Part shown: positions 26,144-35,269 of the stretch, piece after piece
Layout of the letters: the number at the start of each line of letters is the position of its first letter
How positions within the stretch are numbered: the first letter of the stretch is position 1
Source: Aurantimonas endophytica
GTDB lineage: Bacteria > Pseudomonadota > Alphaproteobacteria > Rhizobiales > Rhizobiaceae
DNA length: 64,000 bases
Assembly (NCBI RefSeq): GCF_014196845.1
Contig: NZ_JACIEM010000002.1
Coordinates: forward strand, 682,001-746,000
Direction of reading: 5' to 3'
Notes under the pieces: generated by a model
Told to the model about the DNA's origin: nothing
What the model saw: only the letters and a program-made list of their open reading frames with translations
The model's database searches: none
Program-made: the position numbers and the translations under genes

Positions 26144-26914
26144 ATGACGCCACTCACGACACCCGAGGCCTTCGATCCCTATTGCGGGGCGCCACCACCG
26201 CCCGGTGAGCTTCTTGCCGCATGGAACGGCGACCCGGTCCTGATCGCTTCGCTCGCCCTGGCGACGATTGCAGGCTTTTGGGTTCTGCGCGGCGATGGCC
26301 GGGGCAGGGCGCGATTGTGGCACGCCGGCGCCATGCTGATGCTGGTCGCGGCGTTTCTCTCCCCCCTCTGCGCTCTCTCGTCGGCGTTGTTTTCGGCGCG
26401 CGTGGTCCATCATCTGCTGCTGATTGCCGTCGCGGCGCCGATGCTGGCGCTGGCCTTCCCGAAGCGGCGCGCCGGCGGCACCGCCCTGCTGTCGTTGCTC
26501 GTCGCCGTCCACCTCGTCGCCGTGTGGTTCTGGCATGCACCGCAGCCATACGAAACGGCACTTTCGAGCGACACGATCTACTGGACGATGGAGCTGACGC
26601 TGCTGGTCTCGGGCGTCCTGCTCTGGCGCGAGTTGACGGCGCCGGCAGCCCCGGTCGGGCGTATCCTCATGGCGCATCTGACGCTGATCGTGCAGATGGG
26701 CTTGCTGGGCGCGCTGATCACCTTCGCGCCGGAGCCGCTGTACGCGCCGCATTTCCTGACGACGACGCCCTACGGCCTGTCGGCGCTCGACGACCAGCAA
26801 CTCGCCGGGCTGATCATGTGGGTGCCGGCAATCGCGCCTTACCTGCTGGCGGCGCTGCTGGCGCTCGACAGCCTGATCCGCGACGGGTTCGGGCAGAAGG
26901 GGCAGGCGGTTTGA
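26144..26914 (+). CDS. ctaG: Cytochrome c oxidase assembly protein, CtaG (caa3 type)
   Basis: 256 residues with about six transmembrane helices. The family's features are present: WHAGAMLMLVAAFLSPLCALS, a VVHHLLLIAVAAPML motif with paired histidines, and AVWFWHAPQPYE. Proteins of this type help insert copper into terminal oxidases. It heads the oxidase cluster: its stop overlaps the next gene's start (TTGA), and coxM and coxN lie downstream on the same strand. It is unrelated in sequence to the Cox11-type protein that shares the name CtaG. Confidence 0.9.
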   Translation: MTPLTTPEAFDPYCGAPPPPGELLAAWNGDPVLIASLALATIAGFWVLRGDGRGRARLWHAGAMLMLVAAFLSPLCALSSALFSARVVHHLLLIAVAAPMLALAFPKRRAGGTALLSLLVAVHLVAVWFWHAPQPYETALSSDTIYWTMELTLLVSGVLLWRELTAPAAPVGRILMAHLTLIVQMGLLGALITFAPEPLYAPHFLTTTPYGLSALDDQQLAGLIMWVPAIAPYLLAALLALDSLIRDGFGQKGQAV

Positions 26915-27420
26915 CCATCGTCTGGCTGAAGAGCCTACACATCGCGGCGCTGGTGATCTGGTGCGGCGGGCTGCTGACGCTGCCGATCCTTTTGACCCAG
27001 CGAGAGGCGGCCGGAGAACGCGGCGCGGAAATCGACCGGCTGCACACCTTCACCCGCTTTGCCTATATCGCGCTGGTATCGCCGGCCGCCTTCATCGCGA
27101 TCGGTTCCGGCACTGCACTCATCCTGATAGGCGAGATCTTCACGGTCTGGCTGGCGGTCAAGCTGGTCTTCGTCGGGTTCCTCGTGTTCCTGCACGTCTG
27201 GCTGGGCCTGCTCGTCCTGTCCGTCTTCAAGTCCGGCAAGGACTTCCGTCCCTGGCGCGCGATCTCGGGCGTCGTGACGATCAGCCTGACGGTCTCGGCA
27301 ATCCTCTGGGTGGTGCTGGCCAAACCGGACATCTCGACGGATTTCCTGCCGTCGGTGTTCCATGAGCCGGGCGGCCTCGGCCGGCTCGCCGGCGACCTCA
27401 TTCCTGGTCTGACACCATGA
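26911..27420 (+). CDS. CopD/HemJ-like four-helix membrane protein
   Basis: 169 residues from TTG 26911, which overlaps the ctaG stop as TTGA and implies translational coupling. Four transmembrane helices are visible. The first segment WLKSLHIAALVIWCGGLLTLP, with an early histidine, is typical of CopD-like and HemJ-like proteins; a second conserved-looking histidine is in VFLHVWLGLLVL. The family is linked to copper handling or haem synthesis. Next to ctaG and an oxidase, a role in cofactor delivery is reasonable but inferred. Its 3' end overlaps the end of the convergent DUF2231 gene by 23 bases. Confidence 0.75.
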   Translation: MTIVWLKSLHIAALVIWCGGLLTLPILLTQREAAGERGAEIDRLHTFTRFAYIALVSPAAFIAIGSGTALILIGEIFTVWLAVKLVFVGFLVFLHVWLGLLVLSVFKSGKDFRPWRAISGVVTISLTVSAILWVVLAKPDISTDFLPSVFHEPGGLGRLAGDLIPGLTP

Positions 27421-27898
27421 TCCCGACGCCGTGATGAAGGATCAGCTTGCCCCCATGCCAGCCTGCCAGACCCGTGAACACGCTGGCCAGCGCCGACAGC
27501 GCCAGGCCGAGCGGCAGCACCGCGTCCGGATCGACGAGGCGCAGGCCCCAGTTCATGCCGGCGATCGACAGGAGCATCATCGCCGCGATGGCGTGAGTCC
27601 AGCTTGCCGCGCGGCTTCTGATGCCGCGCACCAGCAGCAGCTCGGCGGTGCCGGCCATGCCCGCCAGGACGCCGAGGCAGAAGGCGAAACCCGCCGACCA
27701 GACACTTGCCCGCAGCCAGAATTCGTCGCCCGACCACCAGTAGAAGACGTCGCAGCCGAGCGTCGCGATGACGAGGGCGATCGGGAAATGCACGCTCATG
27801 GCGTGGATCGGATGACCCGCGACGGCCACGGCAGAGCTCGTGTCCATCTCGCTGATCTTCTTCATCACCGGGCTGACGGGCGATTCGGTCTTGCTCAT
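27398..27898 (-). CDS. DUF2231 membrane protein
   Basis: 166 residues from ATG 27898. Four hydrophobic helices follow a short polar head; the motif GHPIHAMSVHFPIALVIATLGCDV is the DUF2231 signature with several histidines that might bind haem or metal. A second conserved-looking stretch is ASWTHAIAAMMLL. The function of the family is unknown, but it is often seen beside respiratory genes. Here it lies on the opposite strand inside the oxidase cluster, convergent with the CopD-like gene and head-to-head with coxM, so its promoter must overlap the 5' end of coxM. Confidence 0.8.
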   Translation of the reverse strand: MSKTESPVSPVMKKISEMDTSSAVAVAGHPIHAMSVHFPIALVIATLGCDVFYWWSGDEFWLRASVWSAGFAFCLGVLAGMAGTAELLLVRGIRSRAASWTHAIAAMMLLSIAGMNWGLRLVDPDAVLPLGLALSALASVFTGLAGWHGGKLILHHGVGIMVSDQE

Positions 27899-28633
27899 GG
27901 GGCGTCTCCGCGCGCTTGGTCGGGATGGCGGCCGGCGCGTCTTGCCGCCCTGCTTTTGCCAATTGGGCTGTCCGGCTGCGCTGGCAACCTCTCGGCCCTC
28001 GATCCCGCCGGTCCGGCGGCGCGATCGACTGCGACACTTTGGTGGGTGATGGCCGCCGGCGGGACGGCGATCTTCATTCTGGTCATGGTTCTCCTGACCA
28101 TCGCCTTCATGCGCCCTGGCATCGGCCGCGACGTCGATCCCAAGCGCTGGCTGATCTGGGGCGGCCTGGTGTTTCCCGGCATCGTCCTCAGCGCGCTGCT
28201 GACCTTCGCTCTCCTGACCGGCGAACGCCTCCTTGCGCATCCGCAGACGCCGGGCGTGGTGACGGTCGAGGCGCGGCCGCATCAATGGTACTGGGAGTTC
28301 CACTATCCCGGCCTTACCGACACGGTGACCAACGAGGTGCTGCACATTCCGGCCGGCGTGCCCGTCGACATCCGCGTCGTCGGCACCGACGTCATCCATT
28401 CCTTCTGGGTGCCGCGGCTCGGCGGCAAGATCGACGCCATCCCCGGCCACGTCAATGTGATCCGCCTGACCGCCGACCGGCCCGGTACCTTCGGCGGGGT
28501 CTGCGCCGAATTCTGCGGCGCCGGCCATGTCGCGATGGGCTTCTCGGTGATCGCCCACCCCGCCGAAGCCTTCGAGCAGGCGCTGAACGAAGCGCAGGCG
28601 GCGCCCCCACCCGAAACGCAGGAACAGCCGTGA
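27812..28633 (+). CDS. coxM: Cytochrome c oxidase subunit II
   Basis: The mature protein is clear: a lipoprotein-type signal ending PIGLSGC, two transmembrane helices, then a periplasmic CuA domain with the ligand set CAEFCGAGHVAM and EARPHQWYWEF. It accepts electrons from cytochrome c and passes them to subunit I. There is no fused cytochrome c domain. The start is a problem. The nearest in-frame ATG is 27812, deep inside the antisense DUF2231 gene, giving 273 residues with an implausible head. The obvious local ATG at 27897 is in another frame. A small indel or a non-standard start is possible. coxN overlaps the 3' end (GTGA). Confidence 0.85.
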   Translation: MTRDGHGRARVHLADLLHHRADGRFGLAHGASPRAWSGWRPARLAALLLPIGLSGCAGNLSALDPAGPAARSTATLWWVMAAGGTAIFILVMVLLTIAFMRPGIGRDVDPKRWLIWGGLVFPGIVLSALLTFALLTGERLLAHPQTPGVVTVEARPHQWYWEFHYPGLTDTVTNEVLHIPAGVPVDIRVVGTDVIHSFWVPRLGGKIDAIPGHVNVIRLTADRPGTFGGVCAEFCGAGHVAMGFSVIAHPAEAFEQALNEAQAAPPPETQEQP

Positions 28634-31158
28634 GCGACACCACCGCGACCACCGAACCGGTGACGCTGCACCACGAGCTGGAGTCGATCTGGCGCACGCC
28701 GCCGGGTCTCGGCCGGCTTTCCGCCGTCAATCACACGATCGTCGGCCGGCGCTTCATCATCGCCGCCTTCACCTTCTTCGCGATCGGCGGCGTCCTTGCC
28801 ATGCTGATCCGCGCCCAGCTGGCGACCCCGAACAGCGCCTTCGTCGGGCCGGACGTCTACAACCAGATCTTCACCATGCACGGCACGGTGATGATGTTCC
28901 TGTTCGCGATCCCGCTGTTCGAGGGACTGTCGATCTACTTCCTCCCGAAGATGCTGGGCGCGCGCGATCTCGCGTTTCCGCGGCTCTCGGCCTTCGGCTT
29001 CTACTGCTACATCTTCGGCGGCTCGATCCTGATCGTCGCGATGATCGCCGGCTATGCGCCGGACAGCGGCTGGTTCATGTACACGCCGCTCTCCTCCGGG
29101 CGCTATTCGCCGGGCATCAATGCCGATGTCTGGCTGCTTGGCGTCACCTTCGTTGAAATTTCCGCGGTTGCCGCTGCGGTCGAGTTCACGGTCTCGATCC
29201 TGAAGTTCCGCGCGCCCGGAATGTCGCTCGCCCGCATGCCGCTGTTCGCCTGGTACATCCTCGTGACCTCGGGGATGATGCTGGTCGGCTTCCCGCCGCT
29301 GATCCTCGGCTCGATCCTGCTCGAGCTTGAGCGGGCCTTCGACCTGCCGTTCTTCGACCCGACGCGGGGCGGTGACCCGCTTCTGTGGCAGCATCTGTTC
29401 TGGCTGTTCGGCCACCCCGAGGTCTACATCATCTTCCTGCCGGCGGCCGGCGTCATCTCCACGATCCTGCCGGTGCTCGTCGGCCGCGACATCCTCGGCT
29501 ATGCCTGGATCGTGGTGGCGATCGTCGCGATGGGCTTTCTGTCCTTCGGGCTCTGGGTCCACCACATGTTCACGGTGGGCATACCGCATCTGGCGCAGGC
29601 CTTCTTCTCGGCCGCCAGCGTCCTGGTCGCCATCCCGACAGCGGTGCAGATCTTTCTCTGGATCGGCACGCTAATGGCCGGCCGGCCCCGAATGTCGGTG
29701 CCGATGCTCTATCTGCTCGGCTTCTTCTTCGTCTTCGTCTGCGGCGGGCTGACCGGCGTCATGCTGGCCATCGTGCCGTTCGACTGGCAGGCGCACGACA
29801 CGCATTTCGTCGTGGCGCATCTCCATTACGTGCTGGTCGGGGGCTTCGTCTTCCCGATGCTGGCTGCGGCCTATTACTGGCTGCCGCATTTCACCGGGCG
29901 ACAGCCGCTTTACGGCGTCGGCAAGGTGGCGTTCTGGCTGATCTTCATCGGCTTCAACACGACCTTCCTGATCATGCATCTCACCGGCCTGCTCGGCATG
30001 CCGCGGCGCTATTACACCTACGCGCCGGAATTCGGCTGGACCGGCCTCAACCTGATCTCATCGGTCGGCGGCTTCGTCATGACGATGGGCTTCGCGCTCT
30101 TCGCCGTCGACATGTTCGCCCAGGCACGCTTCGGCCGCCGCGCGGCGCGCAACCCATGGAACGCCGGCTCGCTCGAATGGGCGACGGCGACGCCGCCGCC
30201 CTCCTACGGCTTCGCCTCGCTGCCCGCGGTCTCGAGCCGCTCGCCGCTGCGGGACCGCCCCGACCTCGGGTCGGAACTTGCCGCCGGTGGTGGCTATCTC
30301 GCCGGCACCCGCAACGACTGGCAGGAGACGCTGGTCGTGGAGATGGCGACCGGCAAGCCGCAGCACATCGCGATCCTGCCGCAACCGACCTTCCTGCCGC
30401 TGGCCACCGCCGCCGCCATCGGGGTGTTCGTGCTGTCGCTGCTGTTCAAGGTGTATCTGCTGTCGCTCGCCGTCGTCCCGGCGGTGCTGGTGATGTTCCT
30501 CCTGTGGACGCGGGCGACTGGCGCCGAGATCGACCGCGGCCCGCTGCCGGTCGGTCACGGTCTCGACCTGCCGATCCACGCCGAGGTGCCGCATCCGGCG
30601 TCCTGGTGGGCGATGCTGTTCCTGCTCGTCGCCAACGCGACGCTGTTCGGGTCGCTGGCCTTCGGGGCGCTGTTCCTCTGGCTGGTTGCGCCGGGCTGGC
30701 CGCCGCCCGCCCTCGTGGAACTGCCGCTGCTCAAGGCCGCCGGCCTCGCCGCTGCGCTGGTCGTCGCGTCCGCCGCCGGCCATCTCGGCCTCGCACCGCT
30801 CGCCAAGCGCGACCGGCCGAGCGAGCTCGGCCTTGTCCTCGCCGCCCTCGGCCACGCTGTCGCCGCGGGGCTCGCTATCTGGATCTGCGTCGCCGACATC
30901 CCGGCGCCGAGGTCGCATGCCTATCTCGCCGTCACGGCGGCGCTGATCGGCTATGTCGCGCTGCATGCAGGGATCGGCCTCGTCCTGGCGCTGTTCACGC
31001 TCTATCGCAACCGCGCCGGCTACGTGTCGTCGCGGCGCAGCGGCGATCTGCGGACCGCCTGCCTCTGGCACGACTACACGGCGCTCACCGGCCTTGCGGC
31101 GGTGGCGCTGGTCTATCTGCTGCCGGTGCTCGTGACGTTCCGGGATGCCCAGCCATGA
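28630..31158 (+). CDS. coxN: Cytochrome c oxidase fused subunits I and III
   Basis: 842 residues from GTG 28630. Residues 1 to about 560 are subunit I, with the haem ligand in FTMHGTVMMFLF, the CuB histidine and Tyr in WLFGHPEVYIIFLP, the HH pair in LWVHHMFTVG, and the HxH pair in VVAHLHYVLVGG. After a linker, the C-terminal part has the helices of subunit III (SWWAMLFLLVANATLFGSLA onward). It reduces O2 to water and pumps protons. The I-III fusion is known from the alternative CoxMNOP oxidase of Bradyrhizobium, hence the symbol. It overlaps both neighbours by four bases. Confidence 0.95.
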   Translation: MSDTTATTEPVTLHHELESIWRTPPGLGRLSAVNHTIVGRRFIIAAFTFFAIGGVLAMLIRAQLATPNSAFVGPDVYNQIFTMHGTVMMFLFAIPLFEGLSIYFLPKMLGARDLAFPRLSAFGFYCYIFGGSILIVAMIAGYAPDSGWFMYTPLSSGRYSPGINADVWLLGVTFVEISAVAAAVEFTVSILKFRAPGMSLARMPLFAWYILVTSGMMLVGFPPLILGSILLELERAFDLPFFDPTRGGDPLLWQHLFWLFGHPEVYIIFLPAAGVISTILPVLVGRDILGYAWIVVAIVAMGFLSFGLWVHHMFTVGIPHLAQAFFSAASVLVAIPTAVQIFLWIGTLMAGRPRMSVPMLYLLGFFFVFVCGGLTGVMLAIVPFDWQAHDTHFVVAHLHYVLVGGFVFPMLAAAYYWLPHFTGRQPLYGVGKVAFWLIFIGFNTTFLIMHLTGLLGMPRRYYTYAPEFGWTGLNLISSVGGFVMTMGFALFAVDMFAQARFGRRAARNPWNAGSLEWATATPPPSYGFASLPAVSSRSPLRDRPDLGSELAAGGGYLAGTRNDWQETLVVEMATGKPQHIAILPQPTFLPLATAAAIGVFVLSLLFKVYLLSLAVVPAVLVMFLLWTRATGAEIDRGPLPVGHGLDLPIHAEVPHPASWWAMLFLLVANATLFGSLAFGALFLWLVAPGWPPPALVELPLLKAAGLAAALVVASAAGHLGLAPLAKRDRPSELGLVLAALGHAVAAGLAIWICVADIPAPRSHAYLAVTAALIGYVALHAGIGLVLALFTLYRNRAGYVSSRRSGDLRTACLWHDYTALTGLAAVALVYLLPVLVTFRDAQP

Positions 31159-31520
31159 CCGGCCGGAGCACGGGCACGGTTTTGCTGCTGCTGATCGCCG
31201 GCATGATGATCTGGGGTTCGGCCTTCCTCATGCTCTATGCCGTCCTTTCGGTCGGCTGCGAGCTGGGATGGGCGACCGCGGCCCTCGGGCCCATCAGCCT
31301 GCTGCGGGTCATTCTGATCGGGGTGTGGCTGTTCCATCTCGCGCTGATCGCCGGCCTGCTGCTGTGGACGTACCGCCGCAAGCAGGCCGTGGAGAGCGGC
31401 GCCGAAGGTGCTGAAGTCGACACGTTCTTTGCCGGCAACGTGCTCGTGGCGACGATCGTCGCCGCGGTCGCGACGGTCATCAACTACGCCCCGATCCTCG
31501 GCCTGTCGCTCTGCCTGTAG
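31155..31520 (+). CDS. Small membrane protein of the oxidase cluster
   Basis: 121 residues with three hydrophobic helices (VLLLLIAGMMIWGSAFLMLYAV first). Its ATG overlaps the coxN stop (ATGA), so it is translated with the oxidase. Position matches the small last gene of cox clusters with fused subunit I-III (coxP-like or subunit IV-like), but similarity cannot be judged by eye. Probably an accessory or assembly subunit. Confidence 0.65.
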   Translation: MTGRSTGTVLLLLIAGMMIWGSAFLMLYAVLSVGCELGWATAALGPISLLRVILIGVWLFHLALIAGLLLWTYRRKQAVESGAEGAEVDTFFAGNVLVATIVAAVATVINYAPILGLSLCL

Positions 31521-31530
31521 GCCGGTGCCG

Positions 31531-31863
31531 TCAGTGCGACTGGATGCTCTCGAGATAGGCGATGATCGCAGCGATCTGCACCGGCTCTGCGGTGAACTCG
31601 GGCATGTCGGGATGACCCGTCACGATGCCCTCCGCCAGCGATTCCTGCAGCGCCGAAACCGGATAGCGCTCCGACAGGGTACGGAAGGCCGGCGCTTCCG
31701 GATGCGGGCTGTTGCCCTCCCGGTCGATCGCGTGGCATCGGCTGCAGCGCTCCTCTAGAAGCGCCCGGCCCTCGGCGATGATCGCGGCGTCCTGCGCTGA
31801 TGCGCCGCTTGCCGTGATCGCCGTCGCAAGCGCCAGCAGCGCGAGGCGGTATCGCCCTGTCAT
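31531..31863 (-). CDS. Monohaem c-type cytochrome
   Basis: 110 residues from ATG 31863. A signal peptide (LALLALATAITASGASAQ) is followed by a single class I cytochrome c domain. The haem site is CSRCH and the likely axial Met is in GHPDMPEF. It could be an electron donor to the adjacent CuA oxidase. The gene begins two bases after the fixK stop on the same strand, so expression should be coupled to this regulator. It converges with the oxidase cluster at its 3' end. Confidence 0.9.
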   Translation of the reverse strand: MTGRYRLALLALATAITASGASAQDAAIIAEGRALLEERCSRCHAIDREGNSPHPEAPAFRTLSERYPVSALQESLAEGIVTGHPDMPEFTAEPVQIAAIIAYLESIQSH

Positions 31864-31865
31864 GC

Positions 31866-32528
31866 TCACTCGCCCATCTGGTGCAGCGCGTCCCATTTCA
31901 GGATCTCGACGCTGCGTGAGTTGGTCAGCCTGATGATCTTGCGTTCCTTGAGTCGCGAGAACACCCGCGAGACGGTCTCGATGGTGAGGCCGAGATAGTC
32001 GCCGATATCCATCCGCGACATCGGCAGGTCGACGTGGCCGGATGCGCCCTGGCGCTCGGCCATGTCGATGAGGAAGGCGGCCACCCGTTCGATTGCCGTG
32101 TGCCGGCCGAGCACGAGCAGATGATCCTGCGCCCGCATCAGGCTGCGCAGGGCGAGCGGCAGGAGGTCGCGCGAAATGTCGGCGCCGGGGGAGAGGCGGA
32201 ACCGGCGGAGCGACGTGGAAGTGATCGCCTCGGCGAAGAAATGATGCGCGTTATCGGCCTCGAAGCCGAAAATCTCGCCGGGAAGATGAAAGGCGCTGAT
32301 CTGTCGCCGTCCGTCGGCGAGGAGGCGGTAGACGCGGATCGCGCCATACTCGACCTGGTATATCGCCTCGGCCCGCCCGCCATCGGCATAGATCTCGGCG
32401 CCGGCGGGATAGAAGCTGAGCGGCTGCATCTGCGTGGGAGAAAAGACCGAGGGCATGGCGTCGTCGACGCGCGGCGAAACCGACGGGTGGAAGCGCGTGG
32501 CCGAATTGGCGGTGCTGTGGGCGAGCAT
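31866..32528 (-). CDS. fixK: Crp/Fnr family regulator, FixK type
   Basis: 220 residues from ATG 32528, with GGAG eight bases upstream. An N-terminal cyclic-nucleotide-like beta-roll is followed by a helix-turn-helix with the FNR-type recognition helix TIETVSRVFSRL (E..SR), which reads TTGA-N6-TCAA sites. There is no N-terminal Fe-S cysteine cluster and in fact no cysteine at all, so it cannot sense oxygen directly and also lacks the redox cysteine reported for Bradyrhizobium FixK2. Oxygen control should come through FixLJ. Downstream it is joined to a cytochrome c gene. Confidence 0.88.
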   Translation of the reverse strand: MLAHSTANSATRFHPSVSPRVDDAMPSVFSPTQMQPLSFYPAGAEIYADGGRAEAIYQVEYGAIRVYRLLADGRRQISAFHLPGEIFGFEADNAHHFFAEAITSTSLRRFRLSPGADISRDLLPLALRSLMRAQDHLLVLGRHTAIERVAAFLIDMAERQGASGHVDLPMSRMDIGDYLGLTIETVSRVFSRLKERKIIRLTNSRSVEILKWDALHQMGE

Positions 32529-32609
32529 GGCTGGTCTCCATCGAATCTCGATGGTTCAGGAATGCCGAAATCGGAGCGCCCGCGATATTCGGTTATATCC
32601 GTCCGGAAA

Positions 32610-32619
32610 ACTACGTAGT
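32610..32619. promoter_or_regulatory. Candidate FixJ binding site upstream of fixK
   Basis: Perfect palindrome ACTACGTAGT, 82 bases before the fixK start. It matches the published FixJ box GTAMGTAG at seven of eight positions on either strand. It overlaps the stop codon of the receiver gene upstream. Confidence 0.45.
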
Positions 32620-33027
32620 CGTCGTCGGCAGCAGGCTTTCGCCGCCATCGTCGGAGCGATCCAGAGCCCTGCCGGCAAGCCCCCGAGGTATGACGTTTCC
32701 CTGCAACGCCCGCACCGTTCCCACCAGCGCATCCCATTGCAGCGGCTTGACGAGGATCGCTATGTCGTCGTGGCCGGCGCAGGCCGGGGGCCGCGCGACC
32801 AGCAGGATGACGGGCTTGGCGAAGCGCTGCAGCGCCCGCATTGCCGCACCACGGTCATCCAGGACGTCTTCGTCGACGACCGCGCAGCTGGCCAGATCGA
32901 GCAGCCGCGAGCGTTTCGCCGACTCCAGCCCGTCATGCGCGTCGACGGTCAGGTTCTCCGCTTCCAGCGCGAACTGGAGCGAGCGTCGAAGGGCACTGTC
33001 TGCGGCAATAACGAAAATCACGCTCAT
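32611..33027 (-). CDS. Degenerate response-regulator receiver protein
   Basis: 138 residues from ATG 33027, a single receiver-like domain without an output domain. The order of elements matches a receiver: VIFVIAADSALRRSL at the start, a central CAVVDED where the phospho-acceptor Asp would be, and VKPLQ with the conserved Lys-Pro. The acidic pair is reduced to one Asp, and the Thr/Ser switch residue is replaced by Ala (ILLVARPP). It lies between fixJ and fixK in the same direction. It may titrate FixL or modulate FixJ, by analogy with the unrelated antikinase FixT of Sinorhizobium. This is inference. Confidence 0.7.
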   Translation of the reverse strand: MSVIFVIAADSALRRSLQFALEAENLTVDAHDGLESAKRSRLLDLASCAVVDEDVLDDRGAAMRALQRFAKPVILLVARPPACAGHDDIAILVKPLQWDALVGTVRALQGNVIPRGLAGRALDRSDDGGESLLPTTTT

Positions 33028-33129
33028 CGATGCCAATAGCGATGCTCTGCGCGAGCGCCTCGAGGGCCGGACGGAATGTCCGACAGCTCGCCTTTACGCT
33101 GGGGGGGCACCGTCAGGCATTGCGGCAGA

Positions 33130-33777
33130 TCAAATGCGCGGAGATCGCGTCGCGGCGGCTTGCGGCTCGAGTTCGGCGAGCAGCGCCATGCGGACCAGCT
33201 CCGCGAGACTGCCCGCCTGCATCTTGGTCATGATGTTGGCGCGGTGCACCTCGACCGTGCGCGGGCTGATGTCGAGATCGAAGGCAATGGTCTTGTTGGC
33301 GAGCCCGGCGACGACGCCGGACAGGACCTGGCGCTCGCGCTCGGTCAGCTGTTCGAGCCGGGCATGGATCGCCGGCACCGAATGCGCCTTGTCGGGACGT
33401 GCGAGCAGTTCCGTTGCGGCCTTGCGCACGGCCGCGACCAGCACGTCTTCCTCGAAGGGTTTTTCGATGAAGTCGAGCGCCCCGGCCTTCATCGCCTCCA
33501 CCGCCATCGGCACGTCGCCATGGCCCGTGACGACGATCGCCGGCATCAGTGCCTGCGCCTCGCTCAACCGCCGCAACAGCTCCACGCCGCTCATGTCCGG
33601 CATCCGAAGGTCGGTGACGAGACAGCCCTTCTCCAGCGTCGGCGCGACGGTCAGGAACGCCGTCGCGGATGCATGCACGCGAACGGTGAAGCCGCACATG
33701 GTCAGGAGGAAGGCCAGTGACTTCCTGACCGATTCCTCGTCGTCGACGATGTGGACGGTGTAGCTACCGCTCTCCAT
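33130..33777 (-). CDS. fixJ: Two-component response regulator FixJ
   Basis: 215 residues. The receiver has the acidic pair in VHIVDDEE, phospho-acceptor Asp56 in [10 protein letters not shown], Thr84 and Lys106 (FIEKPFEED). The LuxR-type helix-turn-helix follows ([22 protein letters not shown], with recognition helix [13 protein letters not shown]). Phosphorylated FixJ activates fixK and related genes under low oxygen. The start overlaps the 3' end of fixL by 14 bases, so the pair is translated together. Confidence 0.95.
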   Translation of the reverse strand: MESGSYTVHIVDDEESVRKSLAFLLTMCGFTVRVHASATAFLTVAPTLEKGCLVTDLRMPDMSGVELLRRLSEAQALMPAIVVTGHGDVPMAVEAMKAGALDFIEKPFEEDVLVAAVRKAATELLARPDKAHSVPAIHARLEQLTERERQVLSGVVAGLANKTIAFDLDISPRTVEVHRANIMTKMQAGSLAELVRMALLAELEPQAAATRSPRI

Positions 33778-35269
33778 GGGTGTCCTCGCCTTTCAGTGCC
33801 GGAAGCGAGAAGCGGAAGGTCGCCCCGCCCTGCCGGTTCCGGCTGATCGATATCGTTCCGCCATGGGCTTCGACGATGCGCTTGGAGATCGAGAGGCCGA
33901 TGCCCATGCCGCCTGGCTTGGTGGTCACAAAGGGCCGGAACAGCTGAGCCGCGACCTCGTCGGAAATACCGGTCCCGGTGTCCGATACTTCGACGATGAC
34001 GTCGCCCTGTCCGTTGAAGAGGGTCCGGACCAGGAGTTCCCGTTGCTGGCTGTCGCGCATCGCCTCCATGGCGTTGCGCATGAGGTTGATCAGCACCTGT
34101 TGGATCTGGACCCGGTCGACCAGCACCTTCACCGGCCCCGGCGCGAACTCGAAATCCGATCGTATGCCGCGCTCGCGCGACCCGACGAGCGCCAGCGTCC
34201 CGGCCTCTTCGATGAGTCGCCGAAGGTCCTCCGGCAGTTTCTGGCTCTCGCCGCGCGTGACGAACTCGCGCAGATGTCTGATGATCTGGCCGGCCCGCAG
34301 CGATTGCTGCGCGGTTTCCTCCAGCGCCCCGCGCATCCTGGCGGCGAGGCTGTCGTCCATGTCGCGGAGCAGCCGGACGCAACCTTGGGCGTAATTGGCG
34401 ATCGCCGACAGCGGCTGGTTGAGCTCGTGGGCGAGGGTGGACGCCATTTCGCCGAGCTCGTTGAGCCGGGCAAGCCGGGCAAGCTCGCCTTCGATCTCGC
34501 TGAGGCGAGCGGCCGATTCCTCGCGTTCCGTCAAATCGCGGACGAAGCCGGTGAAGAGCGTGCGGTTGCCGACCTTGAACTCCCCGACCGCCAGCTTCAT
34601 CGGGAAGGTGGAGCCGTCCTTGCGCCGGCCGAACACGACCCGGTCGACGCCGATGATCCGCTTCTCGCCGGTTTCGAGATAGCGCTGCATGTAGCCGTCA
34701 TGCTCGCGGTGATACGGTTCCGGCATCAGGATGCGGACATTCTCGCCGACGACCTCGCACTCGTCATAGCCGAACTGTCGCGTCGCCGCGGCGTTGAAGG
34801 AGACGATGTTGCCGCTGGTCTCGATCACCACGGTGGCGTCGAGCACCGTGTCGAGGATCGACTGGATATGCATCTCGCTGGCACCGAGCGCCCGGCTCGC
34901 GCGGTCGGCAAGGCCGATGCTGCTGCGCAGCAGCGCTCCCACTGCGACCGCGACGAGCCCCGCCAGCGCGAAGGCGGCGTAGCTCCAGGCTCCCGCCGCT
35001 GCGACCTCCTGGATGGCAAGCCCGCCCGCCAGGGCGAGCACGAGTGCGACCAGCGCCGGGCCGGCGCCACCGGAGACCGCCACGGCGAGGATGAGCGGAA
35101 CGGCGAGCAACAGCCCCGGCTGGCTCTCGCCGAGACGCGTCAGCCCCAGGCCGACAGAGGCGGCAGCCGCCCCCAGAGCGAGCAGATACGCCCACACGCC
35201 CTCCGTGCGTAACCCTGCGGTCGCCCGGATCGCGTGGTCGCGCGTCTCGATATGGTCGATGGTCGACAT
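33764..35269 (-). CDS. fixL: Haem-based oxygen sensor histidine kinase FixL
   Basis: 501 residues from ATG 35269. The N-terminus has about four transmembrane helices (residues 25-115), as in Sinorhizobium FixL. A haem PAS domain follows. Aligned with Bradyrhizobium FixL, the haem-ligating His is His190 (in REHDGYM) and the oxygen-contacting Arg is Arg210 (GVDRVVFG). The kinase core has His281 in [13 protein letters not shown], an N box (LMRNAME) and G boxes (DTGTGIS, GMGIGLS). Oxygen binding switches the kinase off; under low oxygen it phosphorylates FixJ. All sensing and catalytic residues I can check are present. Confidence 0.95.
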   Translation of the reverse strand: MSTIDHIETRDHAIRATAGLRTEGVWAYLLALGAAAASVGLGLTRLGESQPGLLLAVPLILAVAVSGGAGPALVALVLALAGGLAIQEVAAAGAWSYAAFALAGLVAVAVGALLRSSIGLADRASRALGASEMHIQSILDTVLDATVVIETSGNIVSFNAAATRQFGYDECEVVGENVRILMPEPYHREHDGYMQRYLETGEKRIIGVDRVVFGRRKDGSTFPMKLAVGEFKVGNRTLFTGFVRDLTEREESAARLSEIEGELARLARLNELGEMASTLAHELNQPLSAIANYAQGCVRLLRDMDDSLAARMRGALEETAQQSLRAGQIIRHLREFVTRGESQKLPEDLRRLIEEAGTLALVGSRERGIRSDFEFAPGPVKVLVDRVQIQQVLINLMRNAMEAMRDSQQRELLVRTLFNGQGDVIVEVSDTGTGISDEVAAQLFRPFVTTKPGGMGIGLSISKRIVEAHGGTISISRNRQGGATFRFSLPALKGEDTHGER

